Positions 23,492 through 34,119 of a stretch of DNA of 64,000 nt are shown here, one piece after another. The position numbers were made by a program, and so were the translations under genes. The stretch spans positions 2,356,001-2,420,000 of the forward strand of contig LSAX01000006.1 in assembly GCA_001557505.1 (NCBI GenBank), given 5' to 3'. Below the pieces are notes generated by a model that saw only the letters and a program-made list of their open reading frames with translations, was not told the DNA's origin and did no database searches. This DNA is from Reticulascus tulasneorum (lineage: Eukaryota; Ascomycota; Sordariomycetes; Glomerellales; Reticulascaceae). The number at the start of each line of letters is the position of its first letter. The stretch's first letter is position 1.

Positions 23492-24558
23492 GCTGTCGAC
23501 CTGACGCAGATGTCTAAGCCGAGAAATAGAAGAGAAAAACAACAGAGAAAGGGAGATAGTAGAGTGTGTTTCTCAGGCGGCCGTCTCGCTGCACATTGGA
23601 GCTTCTACGGTTTACCTATGTATATATCGTAGATGGTGCGTAGGGTAAGTAACAGCAATTTCGACAAGGTGAAAACTGATAATGCACTGTGCTAGATACC
23701 TTGACGGGTTGGATCGGGATCTTCGTATGCGTCGGGACCGCCGCAAGGATCGAGGCCAGAAGTCCCGCCGATGTAACTTGGCTTCCACGAAAGGGTGGAA
23801 GGCACACGACGTGGCGATGTTTCTTAGCAATGAGGAGCGGCTGTATACTATCCTGGAGACAAGCTGGGCAGTGTGCCCGTGATATTCGGCGTCAAGATCA
23901 ACAAAGAAAGGCGGAAAGAGAATACGGAAGACTGGGATAGTGGTCTCGTGGTGTAACCTACCAGGGTTTGTGGACGATGCTCGATCCTTCGCATGCTACA
24001 TGCACAGCATTATAACTTGATTAAACTTTTAGTGCTGATGGGGAACGTCGTATCGATGACAAGAATTTCGGGCGGTTAAACCCTCAAGGGCTGGCATTAC
24101 CACCATGGACGGATATTGGAGATGAGACGAACTAAACGACCCAACCAAAAGTAGAGTTGCAGTCCCCAAAAGGGAGGCGCAACCTGGTAGATCTTTTAAG
24201 TCTAATCCTTCGCGGTAGAAGATCCTTTCACTGTCAGCGCCTTGGCGGAAAGGGTGTGTATGCAGTAAAGCCTCACACCCCGACACATCTGCACCCTCTT
24301 CCCAGCGGGTCGCGGGAACGTATGGCTGAGATGAGAAAAAAATGGCCCCATGAGGCCTTAGATGCAAGAGATGCTTGCATCTAAGACCGCCGCATCGGCC
24401 ATCTATCTCGTCGCCTTGATAACCTCCGTCGAGAGTCTCAAGTATCTCGCGATTGTCCCTGCGTCGAGGGAAGTGCTTCCCCCCCTCTTGGTTTTGTCGC
24501 TCCTTTTCCCTTTCTCTGTCGCTGCTCGTCGCATCGAGTTCGTCAAGGCACGTTTCCA
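23492..24558. promoter_or_regulatory. Divergent promoter region, chitinase and secreted partner
   Basis: A 1.07-kb region lies between the start codons of two divergent secreted-protein genes. On the chitinase side a TATATA box sits about 130 bp before the ATG. The layout would permit co-regulation, but no shared operator was identified. Confidence 0.5.
23621..23627 (-). promoter_or_regulatory. TATA box of chitinase gene
   Basis: An ATATATA core on the minus strand about 130 bp upstream of the chosen chitinase start codon. Its position is suitable for a fungal TATA element; not verified. Confidence 0.4.
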
Positions 24559-25702
24559 ATGCAGCTTCTAAGGTTTCTTGTTTCGGCGCTCTGGGCCGTC
24601 GGCGTGACTGCCTACGGCCTACGAGGCGCCTACGAAAGAGCCATGTACTTCAACATCTACATGTTGGAGGACATGCTGGACATCGCAGAGGTCGCCAACG
24701 GAGAACCCTACCAGATCGCACCCAACTGCCCCGGACAGGCCCGTACGGGCGCAATGACCAAGAAAAGACGTTGCACGTTGGCTCAATTCGTCGACCACAT
24801 CTGGCGCGGGACACCAACTCCCCAGGGCAGCCAGTTCTTCGACCTCAAACCACTTGCCGCCAATGTCAAGTTTCCATCTGAAGTGAAGGGCAGCTCCTTG
24901 TCGACATCCCAGATCCAGGCACTTCTCATGAACGCTGCAGATGAGAGAGGCAAGATTTTCGGACGAAAGGAGTACATTGTTGAGCCAAATGGTGGCCGCC
25001 ATGAGGTCAAGAACTATGGCTACACGGGAAACGTCGACGAGAAGGGCAAACTCTGGCCAAACTATGTCAGTCGTCCCTACTTTTTGTTGTGTGAATTTCA
25101 AGGCCGTAGCAATCGATGGATTGTCGCGCTGACTGACAGCTCTGAAACAGGACCTTCCCGACGGCATGGGTGCTTACCTGCGGTCGATTCAAGAAGTTGC
25201 GGACCGAGCGGACAGGCTGGTAGGCATGTGGAACAAGGCTCTCGATGACGGCACCATCAAGATTGGTGACGATGACAAGGACAGCGTCAACTACGACAGA
25301 GATGTAGCTGCGAACAAGAAGATCCGCACCTACGTTGATGAAGCCAAGAAGGCCGCAGAGTATACCCACGAGTTTCGAAAGCAGTCGTTGAATGACTTCC
25401 TCTACCAGAAGGGCGATTTTAAGAACAAGTTTGGCGGCGTCACTCCCGAGTGGAAAGACGTTCCGAGTTCCAAGGCTGAAATTGGCTCGTGGAAGGAGAT
25501 GGACAAAGAAGCGACCATCAAGAAGCTCCAGGAGGCCAAGCCAGCGGGAGGCGGTCTTTGCGAACAATGTGCCAAGGACAAGTATGACGAAGTTTGGAGC
25601 ACGATCAAGTCTGGCGAAGGGTACAAAGGTCACCACGCTGCTATCGAAGCGATAGATGGGGCAAGGGACAAGTTGACCAAGATCACCGTGAGGTGTATGT
25701 AG
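24559..25702 (+). CDS. Secreted protein divergent from chitinase, unknown function
   Basis: Two exons (24559-25065, 25151-25702), joined in phase 0 (LWPNY to DLPDG), encode 352 residues. The N terminus is a signal peptide (MQLLRFLVSALWAVGVTA) followed by YGLRGAYERAMYFNIYMLE. The mature protein is largely helical and charged. It has few cysteines: C-P-G and R-R-C near the N-terminal third, and C-E-Q-C-A and a terminal R-C-M near the end. I recognise no catalytic motif or named domain. The head-to-head arrangement with the killer-toxin-like chitinase suggests joint expression. By analogy with zymocin, where a chitin-binding alpha subunit delivers another polypeptide, it could be a partner or an immunity-type protein, but there is no homology evidence for that. 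It could equally be a separate secreted protein. Confidence 0.78.
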
Positions 25703-26633
25703 GCGTTGTGCCAATATGCTGCATGTACTTTGTTCCCTGAGAAATATAGAATGCAATTGTCTACGCATATGCCCAGCCTATGGTTAGGATAATAGTGCCC
25801 AATTCACGACTCATTGCACCTCAATTCCACATCTTAGAGAGGTATCCCGTCATACCTGGGTAGCTGGGCTTTCAAACCCTCGGGTGCCGGTATCTTTGCT
25901 GTCCTACATTGCTGTCAGTGTTCTCCTCGTCTAGGGCAAAGATGCACTCGCCCAATCTGCCCTAGAAGCATGCATGTAATTACCGGTAGGCAAGGCATGG
26001 AGCGTGACACGGAACTGGAATTTCGCGCCACCTGCTGAGCCTGTGCCAGTCGGGAATCCCGAGGCCCACATGCAGCGATTGCCTCGGCCCCGATCCATGT
26101 ACTTGTTCCTGGGCAAATTGCAAGGCACATTTCTTCTTCTGGCTGTCCGCCCTGCTCGTCTTCATTGTCGGGGGATCAGCAATGGAAGGATGCCGAGCCA
26201 GAAGGATGAAAGTGGGACGCCGAGCGAGTCCTGCAGGCAGCAGTTGCATAGTACCTTACTTTTGGGCGGCAAATATACAGCTGGGGTAGAGTGGGGTATA
26301 GTGGGGTAGAGTACCTTAGCTCCTGACATAAGCCCCCTGTAAAAATGTAAGCCGTAGCCCACTTATTTTTAGACCCTGCAGTAATTATGTCAGGTCATCT
26401 ATTTCACCATGTCAGGTTGCGTAGGTGGTTTTGCGATCGCAGGATTCATCGCCAATAAGGCAGGGCATTTCTCTTGTCATCTGCTATGCGCTTGCCTTGC
26501 CTAAACCATTATTCATGAGCAGCGGTTACCCACTGCACAATTCACTGGTCACCATCCCACTTTCCCCCCTTTCCGTATTTCCGAAAGAGCGAGGCCGGCC
26601 GTGTCTCGGTCAATACCTTAAGGAAGTCTTCAC
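25703..26633. other. Intergenic, no gene recognised
   Basis: Only short overlapping frames. A small purine-rich imperfect repeat (GGGGTAGAGT/GGGGTATAGT) lies at about 26283-26312. Confidence 0.55.
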
Positions 26634-28628
26634 ATGGCGCAGGGTTCTGCCTCGTTTCCAGACGACGTGCTGCGAAGCATTCTGGCAGCATACCACGCCA
26701 GCGTGAGCGCTGTCGATCCTACCAAAGCCCTCGATAGCGGTTTGGATCTCCAGAACCGCGTCTTGGGAAAACCGGCGACTCGGGATCGAGCGCTGCAATG
26801 GGCTTGCCGGACCGGCTGTATACCCGGCATTGATGCCGCCATACGCAAAGGCGCCTCCGTCAGCGCCGTGGCTGTCGCCGTCACGAAGGCTGGCAAACCG
26901 GTCGCTGTGATTGATGCTGATGCCCAGAGTCCGCCGAGCGACCACGCCACGGTGAAGGCCCTGACGTTGCAAATAGCGGCCAAGGCCGGGCAACTGGACG
27001 CCTTCGAATACCTCATCTCGCACGGCGCTCGCCTTGACGTCCCCGGCACGTCGCTTGCATCAGTTCGGTCGCTCGTCAGACTCGTGACGAGCGGGCCTAA
27101 TGCGCCGGCCTTGCTTGGCCTCTTGCTTACCAGCAGAGAAGGAGCATCGGCCCGACTCGCATCCCAGCTAAGTCAGGACTTGCGCGATGAGGCTCTTTTG
27201 GCCGTCCTGCAGGCCTGTGCCGGGCCCTGGCCAAGCGATCCCCAACATCCGTCCAGGGAGGAATACACGGGTTTTCTTCAAGTCTTGATCGATGCTGGTG
27301 CAAGTCCGAACTGCTTCAGGAGCCACGCCAGGCTGCATCGTGATGATCTTCATCCTTGCACCATCTCAGCGCTCTCCGCAGCCGTTGCTGTCCGGTCGCC
27401 GACCATCGTTCGGCTGTTACTTGACCGTGGCGCTGGGCCTGACGGACCATCAGATCTACAACCGCCGCCTGTCTCGCTCCGACCTTTGCACATACCTTTG
27501 TGCGCGGTTTGCAACAGCTTGGCAACTTCCAGGCCAACTGATGCGCTCTTGCAAGATGTGCTCACAGATAAAGACACGGCGCAGCTGTTATTGGACCGCG
27601 GTGCAGATATCAACATCGCGGTGCCGATTCTTCAGCAAGACTCGTGGTTCGTCACCTTTACAACTCCACTGCTGGTATTTCTGAAAGTTGTCAATGACTG
27701 GGATGAGTCGGCTTTGGTGTCTTTACGCTTTCTACTTGACCGTGGCGCCACGCCTGTTGGTCCGCCGATACCGCGATCAGAGACATGGCTTGATAAGGGC
27801 CGTGTCATCAAATGTAATGAGCTGTTGCGCGGAGGCCGCTTCCGGTTTGGCAAACGAATCAATATCATCGAGGATCTACTCGACCGCTGGACGGTACAAA
27901 GCCTGGCCTCATGCCCAAACTTTGCCCTGGCACTCGAGCTTCTCGTCAGTCACCCTAAGCACTATGAGGATGCCGAGGGTGCGGTAGAGACAGCCAAGAT
28001 TTTTGCGAGGTACGACTACACGTCAGAGGACACACAAGACCAAGATCGCGTTGTCGACGCTTGGCTGTCTATCGTCCGTTCCGTTGCCTCTACACTCTCT
28101 CAGACCGACCTGAACGAGTTCCTCCACGTCTACGTCACTCGTAAGGCCACTTGCCCCGAGCAGCAGCGTCGGCAGCCTACCGGATATCACCGCTCCAGCG
28201 ACCATCTCCTAGGAGACCTTGCCCGATCGACAGTGCAAGCTCTTCTTTCGGCCGGAGCCGACATTAACCACCGTCGTGCTCAGACAGCCCTGGACAAGGA
28301 CGGTGACTTTCCCACAATTCTCCACGCGATCAGCCTCTGGCTAGCTGGCAGGGATGCTGATGAGGATTCGTCCACGTTTGGCTGGCGCCCAGACTGTCGT
28401 GGCACAAGGCACACACCGCAGCGCACCGAGTTCGTCCGATTTCTGATCCAGGAATGCGGTGCCAAGACAGATGTCATATATCAGGGTCGCACTGCAGCCG
28501 AGATCCTCCAACAGCTTTCTCGCGCGGAGTTGGACGAGGTGGAGATTGGTGGCAACTGGGGTCTGGACAGGGATAAGGTAGAATGCAGTCGCCGTCAGAC
28601 TTTGGATGTTCTAAACGGGAGCGCCTAG
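26634..28628 (+). CDS. Ankyrin-repeat protein
   Basis: A single-exon frame of 664 residues without signal peptide or membrane segment. Ankyrin-type units are recognisable across the protein: ALQWACRTGCIPGIDAAIRKGA near the N terminus, IAAKAGQLDAFEYLISHGA, ALSAAVAVRSPTIVRLLLDRGA, and isolated LLLDRGADIN and LLSAGADINHR units further on. Repeats are separated by long irregular spacers, as in many fungal standalone ankyrin proteins. No effector or enzyme domain was identified at either end, although the first 40 residues (FPDDVLRSILAAYHASV) could be a degenerate F-box-like helix. Function is unknown; the repeats imply protein binding. It lies between the chitinase pair and the LysM protein, but nothing ties it to them functionally. 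Confidence 0.85.
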   Translation: MAQGSASFPDDVLRSILAAYHASVSAVDPTKALDSGLDLQNRVLGKPATRDRALQWACRTGCIPGIDAAIRKGASVSAVAVAVTKAGKPVAVIDADAQSPPSDHATVKALTLQIAAKAGQLDAFEYLISHGARLDVPGTSLASVRSLVRLVTSGPNAPALLGLLLTSREGASARLASQLSQDLRDEALLAVLQACAGPWPSDPQHPSREEYTGFLQVLIDAGASPNCFRSHARLHRDDLHPCTISALSAAVAVRSPTIVRLLLDRGAGPDGPSDLQPPPVSLRPLHIPLCAVCNSLATSRPTDALLQDVLTDKDTAQLLLDRGADINIAVPILQQDSWFVTFTTPLLVFLKVVNDWDESALVSLRFLLDRGATPVGPPIPRSETWLDKGRVIKCNELLRGGRFRFGKRINIIEDLLDRWTVQSLASCPNFALALELLVSHPKHYEDAEGAVETAKIFARYDYTSEDTQDQDRVVDAWLSIVRSVASTLSQTDLNEFLHVYVTRKATCPEQQRRQPTGYHRSSDHLLGDLARSTVQALLSAGADINHRRAQTALDKDGDFPTILHAISLWLAGRDADEDSSTFGWRPDCRGTRHTPQRTEFVRFLIQECGAKTDVIYQGRTAAEILQQLSRAELDEVEIGGNWGLDRDKVECSRRQTLDVLNGSA

Positions 28629-28676
28629 AACCGCGGAATCCGCCTGAAGTCACGGTAAGCTTATGTAGAATTATTC

Positions 28677-28682
28677 AATAAA
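28677..28682 (+). terminator. Polyadenylation signal AATAAA
   Basis: A canonical AATAAA about 50 bp beyond the stop codon of the ankyrin-repeat gene, in the expected orientation. Confidence 0.55.
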
Positions 28683-29644
28683 CTGTTGGACTAAAGTGGG
28701 GTTGTGTAGAGGAGAGCTTTGATTCGAGCAAATCATGTCTTAGTTTCTGTTTCCTAACTGCTCTAACCAGTCCGTTTTGCACTCTTAAGGTAGGTAGTTA
28801 AACGAGAATTTGCGAGCACGGCTGATCCCTCACCTGATCCTACCGCGGTACCTGCCCATGCTACCTGTCTCTACGGATATACGAGGGGCAAATTCAAAAT
28901 CCACTCTCTCGTGAAGGATTCGAGGCGCAGGCACCCGGCTTTGCAACGTATCATCGAGAGCCAGGATCAAGAACCAGAACCGTAAGTTAACTCTCTGTGC
29001 CAAGCGATCGATGAAAATTTAACTTTTCAATGCCGATCCCTGCATGCTGCCTTACTGATATCGCAATTACATCTTTTTCTGGAACCCAGCCGACTTTGCT
29101 GAACCGTTGTCAAGAGCCGCATGAATCGTCGCAATCCTTCCTCAAAAGTCCCCATGAGTCAAGGTTGTTTCCGTCCCTGGAATATTCGATCTAGAAGCAC
29201 CAATTAGATTGTTCTAGTCCTTCCGGTCCCCTCTCGATCGGGCGACCGAAGGATTGCTCACATGGAACCCTGTTGAGGTCTGCGTGATAGATGCACCCCC
29301 TCCCTGTCACAACGGGATCCCCGGTGGATACGCGGGTAAGTTTATTCTCGCTTCTTTCCTTTCCCGACATTAAACGGCGCACCACCTTCCAGGGCGGATA
29401 GGGGGCTCGGCCGAATGAGGTAGCTTTTGCGTGGGCCGGATTTCAATAATTTCTCTCGTGGCAATGCTGTAAAGGGCAATTGTCAGCCGTAGGCACGTCA
29501 CCACAGTGCGTGCTGTGCAGCCTCAAACCATGAGTCGCGCAAACATTCGATGGCTCTCGCTTGCCCCGGACGGAAGTTCGTGCCCTGGTTCTCCGCTGGA
29601 ACTCCTGCCGATAGGCAGAAATTCGAATGGTTTGGTGACCATCA

Positions 29645-29653
29645 ATATATAAG
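29645..29653 (+). promoter_or_regulatory. TATA box of LysM gene
   Basis: The sequence atatataag lies about 140 bp upstream of the LysM gene start codon, a suitable distance for a TATA element. Confidence 0.45.
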
Positions 29654-29791
29654 GTGGGTTCGACTCATGAGGCGAGAGGAGGGCCATATTGCTCTCTTGC
29701 TGGATAGGTCGAACAGCCATAGCTTGCTTACCTCATCACCTACTTCCCGCCTGCAGTCCTCCCTGTTTTTGCAGTTCATTGTACTTCGAAT

Positions 29792-31180
29792 ATGAAGCAA
29801 ATTTCAGCCAAGTCTTTGGCTCTAGCCGCCCTCTCCCTGGGAGAAACGCTGGGGCGGGCGGCTCCTGCGACAAATGGTGGTATCAGCATTCGCGGTGACG
29901 AGCCTGAAATGCCATATGATCCGTCCACCATCGCTGCCTGCACATATTGGTACGACAACGACGGAAGCGTGAGCTGCAGTGAGATTCCGTTCGTCTTTGG
30001 CGTCACCCGAGAGCAGTTCGATTACTGGGTATGACTGTCTGATCTTCCGCCTGGCACTTTTGATTCTGAGACTGACCTGGGAGAACAGAACCCTATTGCG
30101 GTGGGATGCAAGACCTTCCCGACGGGCAAGTCCTACTGTGTCGAGGGTCCTGCTCCTCCTGCCATCACAACGACGACGACAAGGATCACATCCACAGCCA
30201 GCCCGACCACGACGGCGCCTCCCGGGAATGGCGTCGCAACCCCCACGCCGATCCAGGAAGGCATGGTCAGTAACTGCAACAAGTTCGACTTTATCGAAGG
30301 CGGTACCAGCTGTTCAACCGTTCTGTCCAGGAACAGTTTGACGATCGCCCAGCTGTTCGCCATGAACCCTGCCGTTGGCAAGGATTGCACAGGCATGTGG
30401 GCCAACGTCTACGTCTGCGTCGCCACTATCGGCGGCGGCGGCAGCCCCACATCAAGTGGCCCGACGACCACCAAGCCCCCCGGAAACGGCATCGCAACCC
30501 CAACCCCTATCCAGGACGGTATGGTTGGCAACTGCAACAAGTTCTTCTTTGTTGAGTCCGGCACCAGCTGCTCGACCGTTCTCTCAAAGAACAGCCTGAC
30601 CCTTCCCCAGCTGTACGCCATGAACCCAAGCGTCAACAGTGACTGCTCAGGCATGTGGGCCAACGTCTACGTCTGCGTTGGAACCACCACCAGCGGCACT
30701 CCCACGAGTACCACGAAGTCCACCACCACCACAAAGGGCAACGGCATCTCGACGCCGACACCCATCCAGGATGGCATGGTGAGCAACTGCGACGCCTTCT
30801 ACTTTGTCAGCAAGGGCACCAGCTGCTCCACCGTCCTATCCACCAACCGCATCACCATTGACCAGCTCTTCGCTTGGAACCCCGCCGTCGGCAAGGACTG
30901 CTCCGGCATGTGGGCCGAGGTGTACGTCTGCGTGTCCACCACCACGCACACGCCGCCCACCACCACCCGCGGCAACGGCGTCGCGACGCCGACGCCAACA
31001 CAGACGGGCATGGTCGGCAACTGCAAGACCTTTCACTTTGTCCAATCGGGCGACACGTGCGACACCATTGCCAAGAAGTACGGCATCACCACGGCCAACT
31101 TCAAGGCGTGGAACCCGGCGGTCCTCAGTGGCTGTACCGGCATGTGGAAGGACACGTACGCTTGCGTTGGTCTGCTGTAG
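29792..31180 (+). CDS. Secreted five-unit LysM protein
   Basis: Two exons (29792-30028, 30089-31180; phase 0 join DYW to NPIAVGC) encode 442 residues. A signal peptide (MKQISAKSLALAALSLG..., cleavage near GRA-A) is followed by one divergent LysM-like unit (CTYWYDNDGS...YCVEG), then four units each built of a GNG-TPTP linker, an MV-NC opening and a GMW--VYVCV end. Units 2-4 share the unusual core FxxxxGTSCSTVL, whereas unit 5 has the more canonical SGDTCDTIAKKYGI. Thr/Pro-rich linkers separate the units. There is no catalytic domain and no GPI signal. Proteins of this kind bind chitin oligomers; known members shield hyphae from chitinases or hide chitin from plant immunity, or bind the producer's own wall. 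Which applies here cannot be told. Its nearness to a LysM-bearing chitinase is notable. Confidence 0.9.
30220..31174 (+). repeat. Four tandem LysM-coding units
   Basis: Four repeats of roughly 195-255 bp, each opening with a GGNAAYGGC(A/G)TC...ACNCC linker and closing with GGCATGTGG...GTCTGCGT. Third-position differences are common while the protein motifs are kept, indicating old duplications under selection. Confidence 0.8.
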
Positions 31181-31852
31181 TGTGGCCCGGCATTCCTCGG
31201 GAGTGGATCGAGGGCGGTTTGGGTTCTTAAAGAGGCGGTATCCTTTTTATGAGTTAAAGCTTAAGTTTTGGAGAATAATTCCGTAGACATCCCCAGATCC
31301 CAAAGGGCCTGAGCGATGGACAATAATTTATACCCCCACATAGCGTATAGTAAAATAACCAAAATCCATGCAACTCCATCCCACAACCCTTATGCGATAT
31401 CAACAGCCAGAACATACACTGGAGAAACAAGACAGCGCTAGCAGTCTCCTCCACCATATAAATACGGTGCAGCGGGTTTCCGAGACCAGCTCGACCGACA
31501 GGGGCAGGTAGGCTCTCCAACGATGCCACGACACTAATGGGCGTCGATGCGGCAGTGTGCAGCCGGACAAACAGAAGCAGCGACGCTCAACAGATCTGCC
31601 ATTAGAATTAATGCGCCTGGCCCGTGAAAAAACAGAAGTCGGACGTTGCCAGAATTAGGTAAGCAGTTGGTGAGACGAGATTCGGGTTTCGGATGCACAA
31701 CCCCCTTGGATGCTGCGGCTGGTGCTTGGCGGAACTATCACATGATACAGCGCGTGATATTCGATAGACGATAGGGTTCATGGAAGGTATGGCTGCGAGA
31801 TTACCTTTACCCAGACAAAGGTACGGGCAGCAGAGAAAGTTTCGACTCTTGA
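31181..31852. other. Intergenic between convergent LysM and HET genes
   Basis: Holds the two 3' ends. No gene recognised. Confidence 0.6.
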
Positions 31853-34119
31853 CTAAATAATAGTCACAGTATGAGGCTTCAGGACGTTCCCGTACCACGC
31901 GCTAGCCGTAACATTTGGATCCTCATCGCCGAAGGAGCCAACGATGGCACACCTCTCGTACACCCCCTTGTTTGGAAGTAATCGAAGCAAGAGTGACCAC
32001 TCATTATAAGGCTTGCCCAAGCCTTTGGCAGGAATACACCCAATCCTCAGAAGCTTGAAAGATTGAGAGAGGAATTTTCGCCTCCCGTCCTCGTCCAAAC
32101 TTTCTCGCGCTTCGTCCCAAACAAGTGATCCAGTCTTGCCATGAATAGTTAACACCTCCCCGTCACTTTCGCTTTCCTTCGTCACGAACGGTGCGAGGGG
32201 GTATAAGTCGATGATATAACCCGACACCTTAATAAAGCCGGCTGCCAGTCCTCCGGTATCGTCGATGGTGGTTGGGGTGCAGCAGGCCACGACGAGGTCA
32301 CATGATAGGCCTTCGAGCGGTGACATCACGTTGCCATAGGTCTCCAATAAGCCATCAGAGCCTCCCATGAGCCAAAGCTGTCTGCCAACAAGCTGCACCT
32401 CCGGGTTTGAGTAGCGTACGGCGGCAGCCTGTGATGCCCACGACCACGACGGCGCTTGCCACGACCCAATATGTCGTCTGCCTCCGCGGTCGGATGGCGA
32501 CGGCACCCACAGCATATCGCGGAATATGCTATCTTCCCAGAGTCCAGCCAGGTATCGACACCGCCGGTAGGGACGCATCTGTTTTGCCAGCCCTGATAGA
32601 GCCGGCAGCCGATCGCTCGCCTTAGTCAGATCGAGAGGCGAATACTCGGTTACGATCTCTCGCCACCGTGTCTCGGCATCGAGCGGATTAATGAGATGTG
32701 AAAAGGCGGCGCCGAGAAAGTCATCTATGGAACCCGAAGAAACATTAAAACCAAGACTGGAGGAAAATTGTGACTCGAGTGCCACTCGGTGCCGGCGCTT
32801 GACGTCGGTCTTATAGCGCGGGTCGCTCATATTCATTTCCTTCTTCTTAGCGTGGTCAAGGAACTGGCACTGGCAGCGCATGTCATTCAGGCACTCCCAA
32901 AACAACTCACCATCTGCGAAGTGCAACACCCGGCGCGACAGTAGCCGCTCCTGGTATGCCCAGCCACGCTGAAGCAGCGGGAAGCTGCTGGCATTAGAGC
33001 TTGGCCGGCGCGTAATATGAGCCATCTGTTCACGCGCATAGATCGCCAATCCTCTTCCGTGCGACTCAGGCGGGGTGCAGAAGACCAATTCCTTAGCAGA
33101 CGGAAACAGACTGTCAGCCGGAGAGCGGCACCGTGTGGCAGCTATGGTGAGAACGGCGTTCCCGTAGACGGATGCCATACAAGACGACTCCCGCCCCCAG
33201 TCATCCTCATCGTCTTGTAAGATGCAGAGGGAGTCGATCCAGAGGTACTTGAAACCTAGCCTTAAAGTAACTGCTATAGCATCTAAGAATACCTGAGGTA
33301 GCATGGCGAAAGGGATCTGTTGAATGTGGTCAGCCAAATTTTTCGTTGTCGTCTTCAGAGGTTGGCCAGTTCCCCAACAATAGCTCAGGGTCACGTATGG
33401 TGCATTATTGCCATTGCTGATATGGAGTCGGGCTTTCGACCCGCTTTCCTGTATCTCTATAACTCGCGTTGGCAGTGCCGGAAGCCGTGCGATGCTGCAA
33501 GACAAACGCCCCGGCATCATTTTCTCCAGATGGTGCGCATTGCAATCGGCGAGCCATGCAAGGGCCTGTGTGATGGCGTCCTCCCTGCCAGCACGCCAAG
33601 GGAACTTTGGTATTACGGGAATAGCAGGCCATAACGTGAAACCTTTACAATGTATTGGTAAGTTCCTACATATGGAACAAGCACCGCGGGATTGTTCTAC
33701 AAACCATGACTGTAGACCTCGAGTCTCTTGACTAAGGTACCCGAGGAGACGGATATATCGATGAAGAATTTGCCATATTCGTTGTCTGGCGGCTCTGGGT
33801 CATCTCTAATCAGCTCGACTGCGGTGCTCTCCCAGCGGGCAGCAGCTTCTGGCGCCGCGGCATCGACGAATGTTCGAATCATGGAGCAGGACGGGCATGT
33901 TGCGGAAGACTGGCGAACCTCGCTGAAAATAAATCGAACATTGATCTTGGATCTAAGTTGTCTATCCTCTGCGGCCATCTTCATGTGTTCTGTCAGATTG
34001 CGGCAAGTTTTCCGATTCCTTTTGATATTGCAGCTGGGTACCTCCAGGCTGTGGCAAACAGCGCACTGCATTACATCGTTCCCGTTCTGGCTCCTCGAAG
34101 AAGATGTGGTCATGGACAT
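31853..34119 (-). CDS. HET-domain protein (heterokaryon incompatibility)
   Basis: Two exons (34119-33705, 33642-31853) encode 734 residues. The join at CAT-G / GT-TTC gives SHGFTLWPAIPVIP and keeps the frame open into LAWLADCNAHH, the usual run-in of fungal HET proteins. The N-terminal part has a Cys-rich segment (CAVCHSLEVPSC and CPSC), perhaps metal-binding. The HET domain (about 220-370) shows APYVTLSYCWG, FKYLWIDSLCILQDD, DWGRESSCMASVYGNAVLTIAA and, after a gap, RGWAYQERLLSRRVLHF. HET proteins trigger cell death on non-self recognition. The C-terminal part (about 500-734) has no recognised domain. Both exons look intact. The protein is probably cytosolic. The gene is convergent with the LysM gene and not physically linked to a partner allele gene that I can identify. 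Confidence 0.9.

Larger units (their letters stand above)
28629..29791. other. Intergenic upstream of LysM gene
   Basis: No gene recognised. It includes the 3' end of the ankyrin gene and the LysM promoter with its TATA box. Confidence 0.6.

Noticed and set aside
25915..26249. Three overlapping minus-strand frames
   Set aside because: One contains a Gly-rich protein-like stretch, but no start, splice join or homology could be supported.
30375..31286. Pro/Ala/Thr-rich and His-rich alternative frames over the LysM gene
   Set aside because: Shifted-frame readings of the Thr/Pro linker repeats; the LysM frame explains all the conservation.
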